From Streptomyces curacoi (lineage in GTDB: Bacteria; Actinomycetota; Actinomycetes; Streptomycetales; Streptomycetaceae): a stretch of DNA of 64,000 nt. Under the pieces are notes generated by a model. That model saw only the letters and a program-made list of their open reading frames with translations, made no database searches and was not told the DNA's origin. The stretch is taken from positions 110,174-174,173 of the forward strand of contig NZ_KQ947996.1 in the NCBI RefSeq assembly GCF_001513975.1, given 5' to 3'. Below are positions 36,056 to 44,899 of this stretch, one piece after another. Within the stretch, counting starts at the first letter, position 1, and each line of letters opens with the position of its first letter. The translations under genes were made by a program, and so were the position numbers.

Positions 36056-36511
36056 TCAGTCCTCGTCGAGGGGCCAGGTCTTCCAGGCCAGGTCGAGGCG
36101 CTGGTACGCGTCGTCGAACCAGGTGTCGGTCAGCGGGACGGTCACCGTCACGGTCGTCAGGGACATCGCGTGGTCCCTGATCGTGACGCGGCACCGGTCG
36201 TCGTCCTCGTCGAGTTCGATGAACAGCCAAGGGGCGCGTGTGCCTTCACGCCATGCGATGTCCTGGCCGGTGTCGAGCATGTCCAGGGCCCGCTGCCACT
36301 GCCGCAGGTCCTCCGCGAAGAGCCAGGTCCTGAGGCTGCCGCGCACGAAGGGGGTGTCGACGTGGAACTCCGCGACCAGGGCATCGGCCTCATCGGGACC
36401 CCCGCGTGCCTCCTTGCCCGTGATACGGAGGATGACGCGGTTGCCCTCGCCCTCCAGATGGATCAGGTCGACCGGCTCCTCCGCCACGAGGGCACCTCCC
36501 AGCTCGCACAT
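36056..36511 (-). CDS. DUF5959 family protein
   Basis: A protein of about 151 residues of a family seen mainly in Streptomyces: VDLIHLEGEGNRVILRITG, LRTWLFAEDLRQWQRALD and DWYDDAYQRL-like DTWFDDAYQRLDLAW. The function is unknown. It is soluble, acidic and beta-rich. The start is probably ATG 36511; a GTG further in (LVAEEPVDLIHLE) is possible. It is monocistronic. Confidence 0.65.
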   Translation of the reverse strand: MCELGGALVAEEPVDLIHLEGEGNRVILRITGKEARGGPDEADALVAEFHVDTPFVRGSLRTWLFAEDLRQWQRALDMLDTGQDIAWREGTRAPWLFIELDEDDDRCRVTIRDHAMSLTTVTVTVPLTDTWFDDAYQRLDLAWKTWPLDED

Positions 36512-36656
36512 GTGGTCCCACCCTAGTCATCCGCGCGGATGCCGATCGACGAAGGTCCGGGCGAAGCGGCCTGCGGCTCGCGGAGCCGGTCGTGGGCGGT
36601 GCCGGGGGACCGCCCGTCGCGCTCCTTGACCCCCGGTCGGCCGTCCACGATGCTGT

Positions 36657-36692
36657 GTTGCGGCACATGAGATGTGTGCCGTAATGAGCAAC
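36657..36692. promoter_or_regulatory. candidate betaine-regulon operator, divergent form
   Basis: GTTGC at 36657 and GCAAC at 36688 face each other over 26 bases, with an inner repeat CGGCACAT/ATGTGTGCCG. It lies 36 bp before the mycothiol-dehydrogenase gene. It is a spread-out relative of the 17-bp GTTGC-N7-GCAAC site found before the other operons, so it is the weakest member. Confidence 0.4.
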
Positions 36693-36727
36693 ATCTGATT
36701 CCGGTCTCGACCAGCCGAGGAGTGGCC

Positions 36728-37813
36728 ATGACGCACCAGGTCCGTGCTGTCGTCGCGCGGGGCAAGGGCGCCCCCGTCAGCCTGGAGACGATCGTCGTGC
36801 CCGACCCGGGTCCGGGTGAGGCGCTGGTGAAGATCGAGGCCTGCGGGGTCTGCCACACCGACCTGCACTATCGCGAGGGCGGCATCAACGACGACTTCCC
36901 GTTCCTGCTGGGCCACGAGGCCGCGGGGGTGGTGGAGTCGGTGGGGGAGGGCGTCACCGACGTCGCCCCCGGCGACTTCGTCATCCTCAACTGGCGGGCC
37001 GTGTGCGGCCAGTGCCGGGCCTGTCTGCGCGGACGGCCGTGGTACTGCTTCAGCACCCACAACGCGAAGCAGAAGATGACCCTCACCGACGGCACCGAGC
37101 TGTCGCCGGCGCTGGGCATCGGCGCGTTCGCGGAGAAGACCCTGGTCGCGGCCGGGCAGTGCACCAAGGTCGACCGGACCGCGTCGGCGGCCGCCGCCGG
37201 TCTGCTGGGATGCGGCGTGATGGCGGGCATCGGCGCGGCCATCAACACCGGGAACGTCGGCCGGGGCGACTCGGTCGCCGTCATCGGCTGCGGCGGGGTC
37301 GGGGCCGCCGCGATCGCCGGGTCGAACCTGGCGGGCGCGGCGAAGGTCATCGCGGTGGACATCGACGACCGCAAGCTGGAGACCGCCAGGAAGCTGGGCG
37401 CGACCCACACCGTCAACTCCAGGGACGCGGACGCGGTCGAGGCGATCCGCGAGCTGACCGGCGGCTTCGGCGCCGACGTCGTCATCGAGGCGGTCGGCCG
37501 CCCGGAGACGTACCAGCAGGCGTTCTACGCCCGCGACCTCGCCGGCACCGTCGTCCTGGTCGGCGTGCCCACCCCGGAGATGAAGCTCGAACTGCCGCTG
37601 CTGGACGTCTTCGGCCGCGGCGGCGCGCTGAAGTCGTCCTGGTACGGGGACTGTCTGCCCTCCCGCGACTTTCCGATGCTCATCGACCTGTATCTGCAGG
37701 GCCGGCTCGACCTGGACGCCTTCGTCACGGAGACCATCGCGCTGGACGAGGTCGAGAAGGCCTTCGAGCGGATGCACCACGGCGACGTGCTGCGCTCGGT
37801 GGTGGTCCTCTGA
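36728..37813 (+). CDS. S-(hydroxymethyl)mycothiol dehydrogenase-like zinc alcohol dehydrogenase
   Basis: A 361-residue zinc-dependent medium-chain dehydrogenase. Catalytic zinc ligands are in ACGVCHTDLHY and LLGHEAAG; structural-zinc Cys in CGQCRACLRGRPWYC; the NAD site is VIGCGGVGAAAI. The overall pattern is closest to MscR/AdhE2, which oxidises the mycothiol adduct of formaldehyde. ATG 36728 follows GAGGAG. Its stop overlaps the next start (TGATG). In this region it would remove formaldehyde from betaine demethylation. Confidence 0.8.
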   Translation: MTHQVRAVVARGKGAPVSLETIVVPDPGPGEALVKIEACGVCHTDLHYREGGINDDFPFLLGHEAAGVVESVGEGVTDVAPGDFVILNWRAVCGQCRACLRGRPWYCFSTHNAKQKMTLTDGTELSPALGIGAFAEKTLVAAGQCTKVDRTASAAAAGLLGCGVMAGIGAAINTGNVGRGDSVAVIGCGGVGAAAIAGSNLAGAAKVIAVDIDDRKLETARKLGATHTVNSRDADAVEAIRELTGGFGADVVIEAVGRPETYQQAFYARDLAGTVVLVGVPTPEMKLELPLLDVFGRGGALKSSWYGDCLPSRDFPMLIDLYLQGRLDLDAFVTETIALDEVEKAFERMHHGDVLRSVVVL

Positions 37814-38445
37814 TGGCCGGCGCCCGCATCGAACACCTCGTCACCTCGGGGACGTTCTCGCTGGACGGCGGCACCTGGGACGTCGACAACAACGTGTGGA
37901 TCGTCGGCGACGACACCGAGGCGATCGTCATCGACGCCGCCCATGACGCCGAGGCGATCGCCCGGGCCGTCGGCGGGCGCACCCTGCGGGCCATCGTGTG
38001 CACCCACGCCCACAACGACCACATCGACGCAGCTCCCGAACTCGCGGCCCGCACGGGTGCCCCCGTCCTCCTCCACCCGGACGACCTGCCGCTGTGGAAG
38101 CAGACCCACCCCGACCGGGCACCGGACGCCGAACTGGCCGACGGTCAGGTCCTCACGGTGGCCGGCGTCGAGCTGACCGTGCTGCACACGCCCGGCCACG
38201 CCCCGGGCGCGGTCTGCCTGTCCGCGCCGGCCCTGACGGCCCTGTTCAGCGGCGACACCCTGTTCGCCGGCGGGCCGGGGGCGACGGGAAGGTCGTACAG
38301 CCACTTCCCGACCATCATCGAGTCGATCCGGGACCGGCTGCTGACGCTGCCGGGGGAGACCGTCGTGCACACCGGACACGGTGACACGACGACTGTTGCC
38401 GCCGAGGCCCCGCACTTGCGGGAGTGGATCGACCGCGGCTTCTGA
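37813..38445 (+). CDS. metallo-beta-lactamase-fold hydrolase
   Basis: A 210-residue MBL-fold protein with the full metal set: CTHAHNDHIDA (HxHxDH), HTPGHAPGAVCL, FSGDTLF and HTGHGD. It resembles glyoxalase II. Translation is coupled to the upstream dehydrogenase (TGATG), a linkage widely seen for mycothiol-dependent formaldehyde oxidation. It may hydrolyse the S-formylmycothiol product; that step is an inference from context. Confidence 0.8.
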   Translation: MAGARIEHLVTSGTFSLDGGTWDVDNNVWIVGDDTEAIVIDAAHDAEAIARAVGGRTLRAIVCTHAHNDHIDAAPELAARTGAPVLLHPDDLPLWKQTHPDRAPDAELADGQVLTVAGVELTVLHTPGHAPGAVCLSAPALTALFSGDTLFAGGPGATGRSYSHFPTIIESIRDRLLTLPGETVVHTGHGDTTTVAAEAPHLREWIDRGF

Positions 38446-38598
38446 ACGCTCCCCTCGGGGTGCTCCGTGTGGCGCCCGTTCCGCCTGTTTCCGCAGGTGG
38501 ACCGGGCGCTTCGGGCTGCCCGGAGGACGGGCGGCCGACCCGTGCGAGCGAGGCCTTTTGACGCCTTGACAACGCTTCTGGGCGGCCCGCAGACTGGC

Positions 38599-38615
38599 GT
38601 TGCGCTTACCGCAAT
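38599..38615. promoter_or_regulatory. candidate betaine-regulon operator
   Basis: GTTGC-GCTTACC-GCAAT matches GTTGC-N7-GCAAC at 9 of 10 half-site bases and lies 28 bp before the Rieske ferredoxin start. TTGACA at 38566 is a likely -35 about 30 bases upstream, so the site overlaps or follows the promoter. Confidence 0.55.
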
Positions 38616-38642
38616 CCGTTTCGCTATACGCACCGAGGTGTC

Positions 38643-39005
38643 ATGATGATTCCCGCGTGCCGTCTCGAGGACCTCCCGCGAGGCGAAGCCCACCGGCTCG
38701 ACATCGATCCGCCGGTCTCGGTGTTCCACACCGACGACGGCGAGCTCTTCGCCATCGACGACACCTGCACCCACCAGGACGCCTCGCTCGCCGACGGCTG
38801 GCTGGATGGCTGCGAGGTGGAATGCCCGCTGCACGCCTCGAAGTTCGACCTGAGGACCGGCGCGGTCGACGCCCCGCCGGCCAAGCTTCCGGTCCGGACG
38901 CACGAGGTCGTCGTCGAGGGCGGCATGATCCACGTCCGGCTGTCGACGGACGCGCCCAACCTGCCGCCCTGCGTCGCAGCCCGGCTCGCCGGGGGCCCCG
39001 CGTGA
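38643..39005 (+). CDS. Rieske-type [2Fe-2S] ferredoxin
   Basis: A 120-residue Rieske ferredoxin. Cluster ligands are in CTHQDASLADG (Cys-x-His) and CPLHASKFDL (Cys-x-x-His). The N-terminal strands (CRLEDLPRGEAHRLDID) fit the NirD/BphF-like fold. It shuttles electrons from the reductase encoded next, whose GTG overlaps its stop, to an oxygenase, most likely the Rieske oxygenase at 40296. Confidence 0.85.
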   Translation: MMIPACRLEDLPRGEAHRLDIDPPVSVFHTDDGELFAIDDTCTHQDASLADGWLDGCEVECPLHASKFDLRTGAVDAPPAKLPVRTHEVVVEGGMIHVRLSTDAPNLPPCVAARLAGGPA

Positions 39006-40165
39006 GGACGGTCGCCGTGGTCGGCGCCTCACTGGCCGGCCTGTCGGCGGCGCGCTCGCTGCGAGGGCAGGGCTACGACGGGCGGCTGGTCGTCGTCGGG
39101 GACGAGCTCCACCGCCCGTACGACAGGCCCCCGCTGTCCAAGGAGTTCCTGGCCGGCACCCTCGGTGAGGCCGAACTCGCCCTGGAGGCGGACGACGAGG
39201 ATCTGGGGGCGGAGTGGCTGCTCGGTGCCCGGGCCGTCGCACTCGACCACACGGGCGGTGCCGTCCGGCTCGCCGACGGACGTGAGGTGCGCGCCGACGG
39301 CTTCGTCATCGCGACCGGCGCCGCGGCCCGCACGCTCCCCGGCTCCGCGGGCCTGGCCGGAGTGCACACCCTGCGCACCCTGGACGACGCCCGCGCGCTA
39401 CGGGACGAACTGGCCCGCGGCGGACGGCTGGTGGTGATCGGCGGCGGGTTCATCGGCGCCGAGGTCGCCTCCACCGCGTACACCCTCGGACTCGACGTGA
39501 CCGTCGTGGAGGCGGCACCGACCCCGCTCGCCGGACCGCTCGGCGAGGCCATGGGCGCCCTCGTCTCCGCCCTCCACGCCGACCACGGGGTACGGCTGTT
39601 GTGCGGCGTGGGCGTCAAGGGGCTGAGCGGGGAGAGGCGTGTCGACGCCGTCCTGCTGGAGGACGGCCGTACCGTCCCCGCCGACATCGTCGTGGTCGGT
39701 GTCGGCGCGCGTCCGTGCGTCGAGTGGCTGGAGGGTTCCGGCATCGCGCTCGACAACGGCGTCAAGTGCGGCGCGGACGGCCGCACCAGCCTGGCCGGCG
39801 TCGTCGCGGTCGGCGACTGCGCCAACTGGTACGACCCGCGCGCGGGCTGCCATCGCCGCGTCGAGCACTGGACCGGCGCGCGCGAGCGCCCGGGCGCCGC
39901 GGTGGCCACGCTGCTGGCGGGGGGAGCGGTGGAACCGGGTGTGCCCCGGCCGCCGTACTTCTGGTCCGACCAGTACGGCGTGAAGATCCAGTTCGCCGGT
40001 CACGCGGCCGGCGCCGACAGCGTCACCATCGAGGCCGGCGCCGCGGACGACCGCGACGTCCTGGCCGTCTACCGGCGGGCCGGGAACCCGGTCGCCGTGC
40101 TCGGGATGAACCAGCCGCGGCTGTTCACGCGCTGGCGCAAGCAGCTCGCCGCCACCACATCTTGA
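39002..40165 (+). CDS. ferredoxin reductase (FAD/NAD)
   Basis: A 387-residue flavoprotein reductase of the BphA4/rhodocoxin reductase type: VAVVGASLAGLSAARSL (FAD), YDRPPLSKEFLAG, VVIGGGFIGAEVAST (NAD), VVAVGDCANWYDP, RVEHWTGARE. GTG 39002 overlaps the ferredoxin stop (GTGA). It passes electrons from NAD(P)H to the ferredoxin. Together with the oxygenase at 40296 it would form a three-component system. Confidence 0.85.
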   Translation: MRTVAVVGASLAGLSAARSLRGQGYDGRLVVVGDELHRPYDRPPLSKEFLAGTLGEAELALEADDEDLGAEWLLGARAVALDHTGGAVRLADGREVRADGFVIATGAAARTLPGSAGLAGVHTLRTLDDARALRDELARGGRLVVIGGGFIGAEVASTAYTLGLDVTVVEAAPTPLAGPLGEAMGALVSALHADHGVRLLCGVGVKGLSGERRVDAVLLEDGRTVPADIVVVGVGARPCVEWLEGSGIALDNGVKCGADGRTSLAGVVAVGDCANWYDPRAGCHRRVEHWTGARERPGAAVATLLAGGAVEPGVPRPPYFWSDQYGVKIQFAGHAAGADSVTIEAGAADDRDVLAVYRRAGNPVAVLGMNQPRLFTRWRKQLAATTS

Positions 40166-40193
40166 CACCGCCCCAGGGGCATCCCATGCTTCG

Positions 40194-40229
40194 GTTGCGC
40201 ACAACGCGCAGCGTTGCACGATACACAAC
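40194..40229. promoter_or_regulatory. two candidate betaine-regulon operators
   Basis: GTTGC-GCACAAC-GCGCA (40194-40210) is followed after two bases by GTTGC-ACGATAC-ACAAC (40213-40229). The second matches 9 of 10 half-site bases. They lie 67 bp before the GTG of the Rieske oxygenase. TTGACA at 40162 is a plausible -35. Confidence 0.6.
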
Positions 40230-40295
40230 GCCGTCCGGAGTCGCTCTTCCCGGCGCGTGAATGACCCCTCCACGACGTTTCCCGAGGAGTGCACC

Positions 40296-41426
40296 GTGAC
40301 CTCGACCAGCCTGCCGGACAGCCTGATCGCCACCCTCCCCGGCTCCTCCTACACCGACCCGGGGATCTTCGCCCAGGAGCAGGAGCGCATATTCGAGACC
40401 ATGTGGTTCTGCGTCGCGCGCGCCTCCGACCTCGCGAAGCCCGGCGCCTTCCGCACCGTCGACGTGGGCCGCGAGAGCATCCTCGTCACCCGGGCCCGGG
40501 ACAACTCGATCCGCGCCCACTTCAACGTCTGCCGGCACCGTGGCGCCAAGCTCTGCACCGAGGAGTCCGGCGAGGTCAAGCGGGCCTTCCAGTGCCCCTA
40601 CCACGCCTGGACGTACGACCTGAACGGCAAGCTTGTCGCGGCGCCCAACCTCACCAAGATGCCCGACGTCGGGCGCACCGAGTACGGCCTGGTGAGCGTG
40701 GCCGTACGCGAATGGCTCGGCTATGTCTGGGTGTGCCTCGCCGAGAACCCGCCCTCCTTCGAGGAGGACGTCGTCGGCGAGGTCGTCGCCCGCCTCGGCG
40801 ACGTCGAGTCGATCGAGCACTACGACATCGAGAACCTCTCCGTCGGCAGGCGGATCGTCTACGACGTGAAGGCGAACTGGAAGCTCATCATCGAGAACTT
40901 CATGGAGTGCTACCACTGCGCCACCATCCACCCCGAACTCACCGAGGTCCTCCCGGAGTTCGCGGACGGCTACGCCGCGCAGTACTACGTCGGCCACGGC
41001 GCGGAGTTCGGCGAGGAGATCCGGGGCTTCACCGTCGATGGCTCCGAGGGCCTGGACCGGATCCCGGGCGTCGCACAGGACCAGGACCGCCGCTACTACG
41101 CCATCACCGTCAGGCCGCAGGTCTTCATCAACCTCGTCCCCGACCATGTGATCTTCCACCGGATGTATCCGGTGTCCGTGGACCGCACGGTCGTCGAGTG
41201 CGACTGGCTCTACCTCCCGCACGTCGTCGAGAGCGGCAAGGACGTCAGCCGGTCCGTGGAACTCTTCGACCGGGTCAACCGCCAGGACTTCGAGGCGTGC
41301 GAACGCACCCAGCCCGGCATGAGCTCCCGGATGTACGCCAAGGGCGGCGTGCTGGTGCCCAGCGAGCACCACATCGGCGCCTTCCACGACTGGGTCAGCG
41401 AGCGCCTGGGCACCCTCCAGGGGTGA
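40296..41426 (+). CDS. Rieske oxygenase, probable glycine betaine demethylase
   Basis: A 376-residue ring-hydroxylating-type oxygenase alpha subunit. Rieske ligands are in CRHRGAKLC and CPYHAWTYDLNGKL. The mononuclear iron site is ENFMECYHCATIHPEL. The family that includes GbcA and stachydrine demethylase fits best, and the neighbours (BetA, BetB, dimethylglycine oxidase) support betaine to dimethylglycine plus formaldehyde. GTG 40296 follows GAGGAG. It ends one base from the convergent regulator gene. Confidence 0.8.
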   Translation: MTSTSLPDSLIATLPGSSYTDPGIFAQEQERIFETMWFCVARASDLAKPGAFRTVDVGRESILVTRARDNSIRAHFNVCRHRGAKLCTEESGEVKRAFQCPYHAWTYDLNGKLVAAPNLTKMPDVGRTEYGLVSVAVREWLGYVWVCLAENPPSFEEDVVGEVVARLGDVESIEHYDIENLSVGRRIVYDVKANWKLIIENFMECYHCATIHPELTEVLPEFADGYAAQYYVGHGAEFGEEIRGFTVDGSEGLDRIPGVAQDQDRRYYAITVRPQVFINLVPDHVIFHRMYPVSVDRTVVECDWLYLPHVVESGKDVSRSVELFDRVNRQDFEACERTQPGMSSRMYAKGGVLVPSEHHIGAFHDWVSERLGTLQG

Positions 41427-41427
41427 C

Positions 41428-42225
41428 TCAGCCCAGGTAGCCCATCCGGTGGCTGATCTCCTCGGCGCCCTTGAGCAGCACCGGGGAGAGCTCGTGCAGG
41501 CGCTCCTCCGTGAAGCGGTAGGCGGGGCCGGAGGCGCTGAGCGCCGCGATGACCTCGCCGTCCCGGTTGCGGACCGGCGCGGCCATGGCGTGCAGACCGA
41601 TCTCCAGCTCCTCCAGGGTGAAGGCGTAGCCCCGCTCCCGCGCCTCGGCGAGGTTCTTCTCAAGCTTCGTCTTCGCGGTGATGGTGCGCGGGGTGACCTT
41701 CTTCATGCCGGCGGCGGACAGCAGCGCGGCGCGCTCCTTCGCGGGCAGATGGGCCAGCAGGATCTTCCCGCTCGACGTGGCGTGCAGCGGGGTCAGCTGG
41801 CCGACCCAGTTGTGCGCGGTGACCGCGCCCGGGCCGCGCACCTGGTACAGGTTGATCGCGTAGTGCTCCTGCATGACGGCGATGTTGACGGTCTCGCCGA
41901 TCTCCTCGGCGAGACGCTCGCAGACCGGACGGCCCTGCTGGGTGATGTCGATGCGCCCGGTGACCGCGCCGGCCAGACGGACGATGCCGAAGCCGAGCCG
42001 GTACTTGCCGCGCTCGCCGGCCTGCTCCACCAGACCGCGCGCCTCCAGGGCACCGAGAAGACGGAAGGCGGTGGACTTGTGTACGTCGATCTCGCCCGCA
42101 ACCTCGCTGACGCCCGCCTCGCCACGCTGGGCGAGGATCTCCAGGACGCTGATGGCGCGGTCGACCGACTGCACGCCGCCGGCCTGCGAATTCGACGTTT
42201 CTGTGTCAGGGCTGAAGTTGCTCAC
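41428..42225 (-). CDS. IclR-family regulator of the betaine genes
   Basis: A 265-residue IclR regulator. The winged helix is VDRAISVLEILAQRG, VSEVAGEIDVHKSTAFRLLGALE; the effector domain includes LTPLHATSSGKILLAHLP and the C-terminal MAAPVRNRDGEVIAALSASGP. GTG 42225 lies six bases after a TATAGT hexamer, so the mRNA is probably leaderless. It sits centrally among genes that share the GTTGC-N7-GCAAC palindrome and is the only regulator gene there, hence the likely binder. Confidence 0.85.
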   Translation of the reverse strand: MSNFSPDTETSNSQAGGVQSVDRAISVLEILAQRGEAGVSEVAGEIDVHKSTAFRLLGALEARGLVEQAGERGKYRLGFGIVRLAGAVTGRIDITQQGRPVCERLAEEIGETVNIAVMQEHYAINLYQVRGPGAVTAHNWVGQLTPLHATSSGKILLAHLPAKERAALLSAAGMKKVTPRTITAKTKLEKNLAEARERGYAFTLEELEIGLHAMAAPVRNRDGEVIAALSASGPAYRFTEERLHELSPVLLKGAEEISHRMGYLG

Positions 42226-42262
42226 AGTAAAACTATACGCGTAGTAAACAACATCCTTGCAA
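42225..42262 (-). promoter_or_regulatory. leaderless promoter of the iclR gene
   Basis: On the minus strand a -10 TATAGT occupies 42237-42232, leaving six bases to the GTG at 42225; transcription would begin at or next to the start codon. A TTGCAA (42262-42257) may be a -35 with a long spacer. A near-palindrome around TACGCGTA (42235-42242) overlaps the -10 and might be an autoregulatory site. Confidence 0.45.
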
Positions 42263-42291
42263 GTAACGACGCCGAAAAAAGGGCTCGGGAA

Positions 42292-42308
42292 GTTGCGTCG
42301 CTCGCAAC
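42292..42308. promoter_or_regulatory. candidate betaine-regulon operator, perfect
   Basis: GTTGC-GTCGCTC-GCAAC is a perfect match to the shared 17-bp palindrome. It lies 68 bp before the betA start, between it and the divergent iclR gene. Confidence 0.65.
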
Positions 42309-42375
42309 CTGGTGCGCATGACGCTACCCGTCTAGCATGCCTCGCGTATCTACGGCGCGAGCGAGACGAGGCACC

Positions 42376-44046
42376 ATGGCTCCCCTGCAATACGACTTCG
42401 TCATCGTCGGTGGCGGTTCGGCCGGCAGCGCACTGGCGAACAGACTCTCCGCTGACCCGGCGAACCGGGTCCTGGTACTGGAAGCGGGCCGGTCGGACTA
42501 CCCGTGGGACGTCTTCATCCACATGCCCGCGGCGCTGACCTACCCGATCGGCAGCCGCTTCTACGACTGGAAGTACGAGTCCGAGCCCGAGCCCCACATG
42601 GGCGGCCGGCGCATCTACCACGCGCGCGGCAAGGTGCTGGGCGGCTCCAGCAGCATCAACGGCATGATCTTCCAGCGCGGCAACCCCATGGACTACGAGC
42701 GCTGGGCCGCCGACCCGGGCATGGAGACCTGGGACTACGCGCACTGTCTGCCGTACTTCCGGCGGATGGAGAACTGTCTCGCGGCCGACCCCGACGACGA
42801 GTTCCGAGGCCACGACGGCCCTCTCGTCCTCGAACGCGGCCCGGCCACCAACCCCCTCTTCGACGCCTTCCTCAAGGCCACCCGGGAAGCGGGCTACGCC
42901 CCCACCGACGACGTCAACGGCTACCGGCAGGAAGGCTTCGCCAAGTTCGACCGCAACGTCCATCGCGGACGCCGCCTGTCGGCCTCCAAGGCGTACCTCA
43001 AGCCCGCGATGAAGCGGCCGAACCTCACCGTCAGGACGCGCGCCCTCGTCACACGCGTCCTCTTCGAGGGCAGGCGCGCCGTCGGCGTCGAGTTCCAGCG
43101 CGGCCGGGGCGCCCGCCGGCAGGTCCGCGCGGGGGAGGTCATCCTCTGCGGCGGCGCCATCAACTCCCCGCAGCTGCTCCAGCTCTCCGGCGTCGGCAAC
43201 GCCGACGAACTGCGCGCCCTCGGCATCGACGTCGTCCAGGACCTCCCGGGCGTCGGCGAGAACATGCAGGACCATCTGGAGGTCTACGTCCAGTACGCCT
43301 GCAAGCAGCCCGTCTCCATGCAGCCGTACATGGCCAAGTGGCGCGCCCCCTTCATCGGGCTCCAGTGGCTCTTCCGCAAGGGCCCGGCCGCCACCAACCA
43401 CTTCGAGGCCGGCGGCTTCGCCCGCAGCAACGAGGACGTCGACTACCCCAACCTGATGTTCCACTTCCTGCCGGTCGCGGTCCGCTACGACGGCTCCTCG
43501 CCCGCCGGCGGCCACGGCTACCAGGTGCACGTGGGACCCATGTACTCCGACGCCCTCGGCTCGGTAAAGATCAAGAGCAGGGATCCGCGCGAACACCCGG
43601 CACTGCGCTTCAACTACCTCTCCACCGAGCAGGACCGCCGCGAATGGGTCGAGGCGATCCGCGTGGCCCGCAAGCTCCTCAACCAGCCCGCACTCGCCCC
43701 CTACAACGGAGGGGAGATCTCGCCGGGACCGTCGGTGGAGACGGACGAGGAGATCCTCGCCTGGGTCGCGAAGGAGGGCGAGACCGCCCTGCATCCCTCC
43801 TGCACCTGCAAGATGGGCACCGACGAGAAGTCGGTCGTCGACCCCACCAGCATGCGGGTGCACGGCGTGGACGGCCTGCGTGTCGTGGACGCCTCCGTCA
43901 TGCCCTACGTCACCAACGGCAACATCTACGCTCCCGTCATGATGATCGCCGAGAAGGCCGCGGACCTGATCCTCGGCAAGGAACCACTGGCGCCGTCGAA
44001 GGCCGCGTACTACCGCCACCGCGACGCCCAGAAGCAGACGGGGTAG
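42376..44046 (+). CDS. betA: choline dehydrogenase-like GMC oxidoreductase
   Basis: A 556-residue GMC flavoprotein: FVIVGGGSAGSALANRLS (FAD), ARGKVLGGSSSINGMIF (GMC signature 1), GAINSPQLLQLSGVG (signature 2), and the active-site region HPSCTCKMG with DASVMPYVTNGNIYAPVMM. The match is very close to BetA in the pattern of motifs. It oxidises choline to betaine aldehyde. ATG 42376 follows GACGAGG. The MTHFR-like gene starts three bases after the stop. Confidence 0.9.
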   Translation: MAPLQYDFVIVGGGSAGSALANRLSADPANRVLVLEAGRSDYPWDVFIHMPAALTYPIGSRFYDWKYESEPEPHMGGRRIYHARGKVLGGSSSINGMIFQRGNPMDYERWAADPGMETWDYAHCLPYFRRMENCLAADPDDEFRGHDGPLVLERGPATNPLFDAFLKATREAGYAPTDDVNGYRQEGFAKFDRNVHRGRRLSASKAYLKPAMKRPNLTVRTRALVTRVLFEGRRAVGVEFQRGRGARRQVRAGEVILCGGAINSPQLLQLSGVGNADELRALGIDVVQDLPGVGENMQDHLEVYVQYACKQPVSMQPYMAKWRAPFIGLQWLFRKGPAATNHFEAGGFARSNEDVDYPNLMFHFLPVAVRYDGSSPAGGHGYQVHVGPMYSDALGSVKIKSRDPREHPALRFNYLSTEQDRREWVEAIRVARKLLNQPALAPYNGGEISPGPSVETDEEILAWVAKEGETALHPSCTCKMGTDEKSVVDPTSMRVHGVDGLRVVDASVMPYVTNGNIYAPVMMIAEKAADLILGKEPLAPSKAAYYRHRDAQKQTG

Positions 44047-44049
44047 ACA

Positions 44050-44886
44050 TTGCACACCGCAGGGCTCCGGGCGCTGCTGCACAGCGTCCGCTACGAGGTG
44101 CTGCCCGCCAAGGCCACCGAGGACAAGGTCCTCGCCCATGTCCCGCGCGACGTCGTCGTCACCGTGACGGCGTCGCCGGTCAAGGGCCTGGAGCCGACCC
44201 TCGACCTCGCCGCCCGGCTCGCTTCGCACGGCTACCGGGTCGTCCCGCATGTGCCGGCCCGGCTCCTGCGGGACGACCTGCACCTCAAGGACGTCACGGG
44301 CCGGCTGCGCGAAGCGGGCGTGGACGACATCTTCCTCCCGGCCGGTGACGCCGACCCGCCCGCCGGGGTCTACGACGGGGCGCTGCCGGTGCTGCGCAGG
44401 CTGAGCGAGCTGGGCGGGCCCTTCGCTCACGTCGGCGTCACCGGCTACCCCGAGAGCCATCCGCTCCTCCACGACGACGTCACCGTCCAGGCGATGTGGG
44501 ACAAGCGCGAGCACGCCACATATCTCGTGAGCAACCTCTGCTTCGACCCGCGGGTGCTCGGGGAGTGGATCACGCGCATCCGGCGCCGAGGCGTTGCCCT
44601 GCCGCTGTACGTGGGTGTCGCCGGGCCCGTGCAGCGGGCGAAGCTGCTGGCGATGGCGACGAAGATCGGGGTGGGGGAGTCGACGCGCTTCCTGACGAAG
44701 CACGCCTCCTGGTTCGCGCGTTTCGCGGCCCCCGGGGGGTATGCCCCCGAGAGGCTGCTGATCCGGACGGAGAGGGCGCTCACGGCACCCTCGGCGCGGG
44801 TGGCCGGTCTGCACCTGTTCACGTTCAACCAGATCGCCGAGACGGAACGGTGGCGCCGCGCGCTGCTGGACCGGCTGGGGCGCTGA
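44050..44886 (+). CDS. methylenetetrahydrofolate reductase-like protein
   Basis: A 278-residue TIM-barrel protein of the MTHFR family: VVTVTASPVKGLEPTLDLA (folate/FAD region), HVPARLLRDD, DDIFLPAGDADPPAGVYDG, HVGVTGYPESHP, LVSNLCFDP and LPLYVGVAGPVQRAKLL. It is somewhat shorter than MetF. The likely start is TTG 44050, right after betA. A role in processing one-carbon units from betaine demethylation is inferred from the company of FolD and PurU genes. Confidence 0.7.
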   Translation: MHTAGLRALLHSVRYEVLPAKATEDKVLAHVPRDVVVTVTASPVKGLEPTLDLAARLASHGYRVVPHVPARLLRDDLHLKDVTGRLREAGVDDIFLPAGDADPPAGVYDGALPVLRRLSELGGPFAHVGVTGYPESHPLLHDDVTVQAMWDKREHATYLVSNLCFDPRVLGEWITRIRRRGVALPLYVGVAGPVQRAKLLAMATKIGVGESTRFLTKHASWFARFAAPGGYAPERLLIRTERALTAPSARVAGLHLFTFNQIAETERWRRALLDRLGR

Positions 44887-44899
44887 ACCAGGAGAAGGA

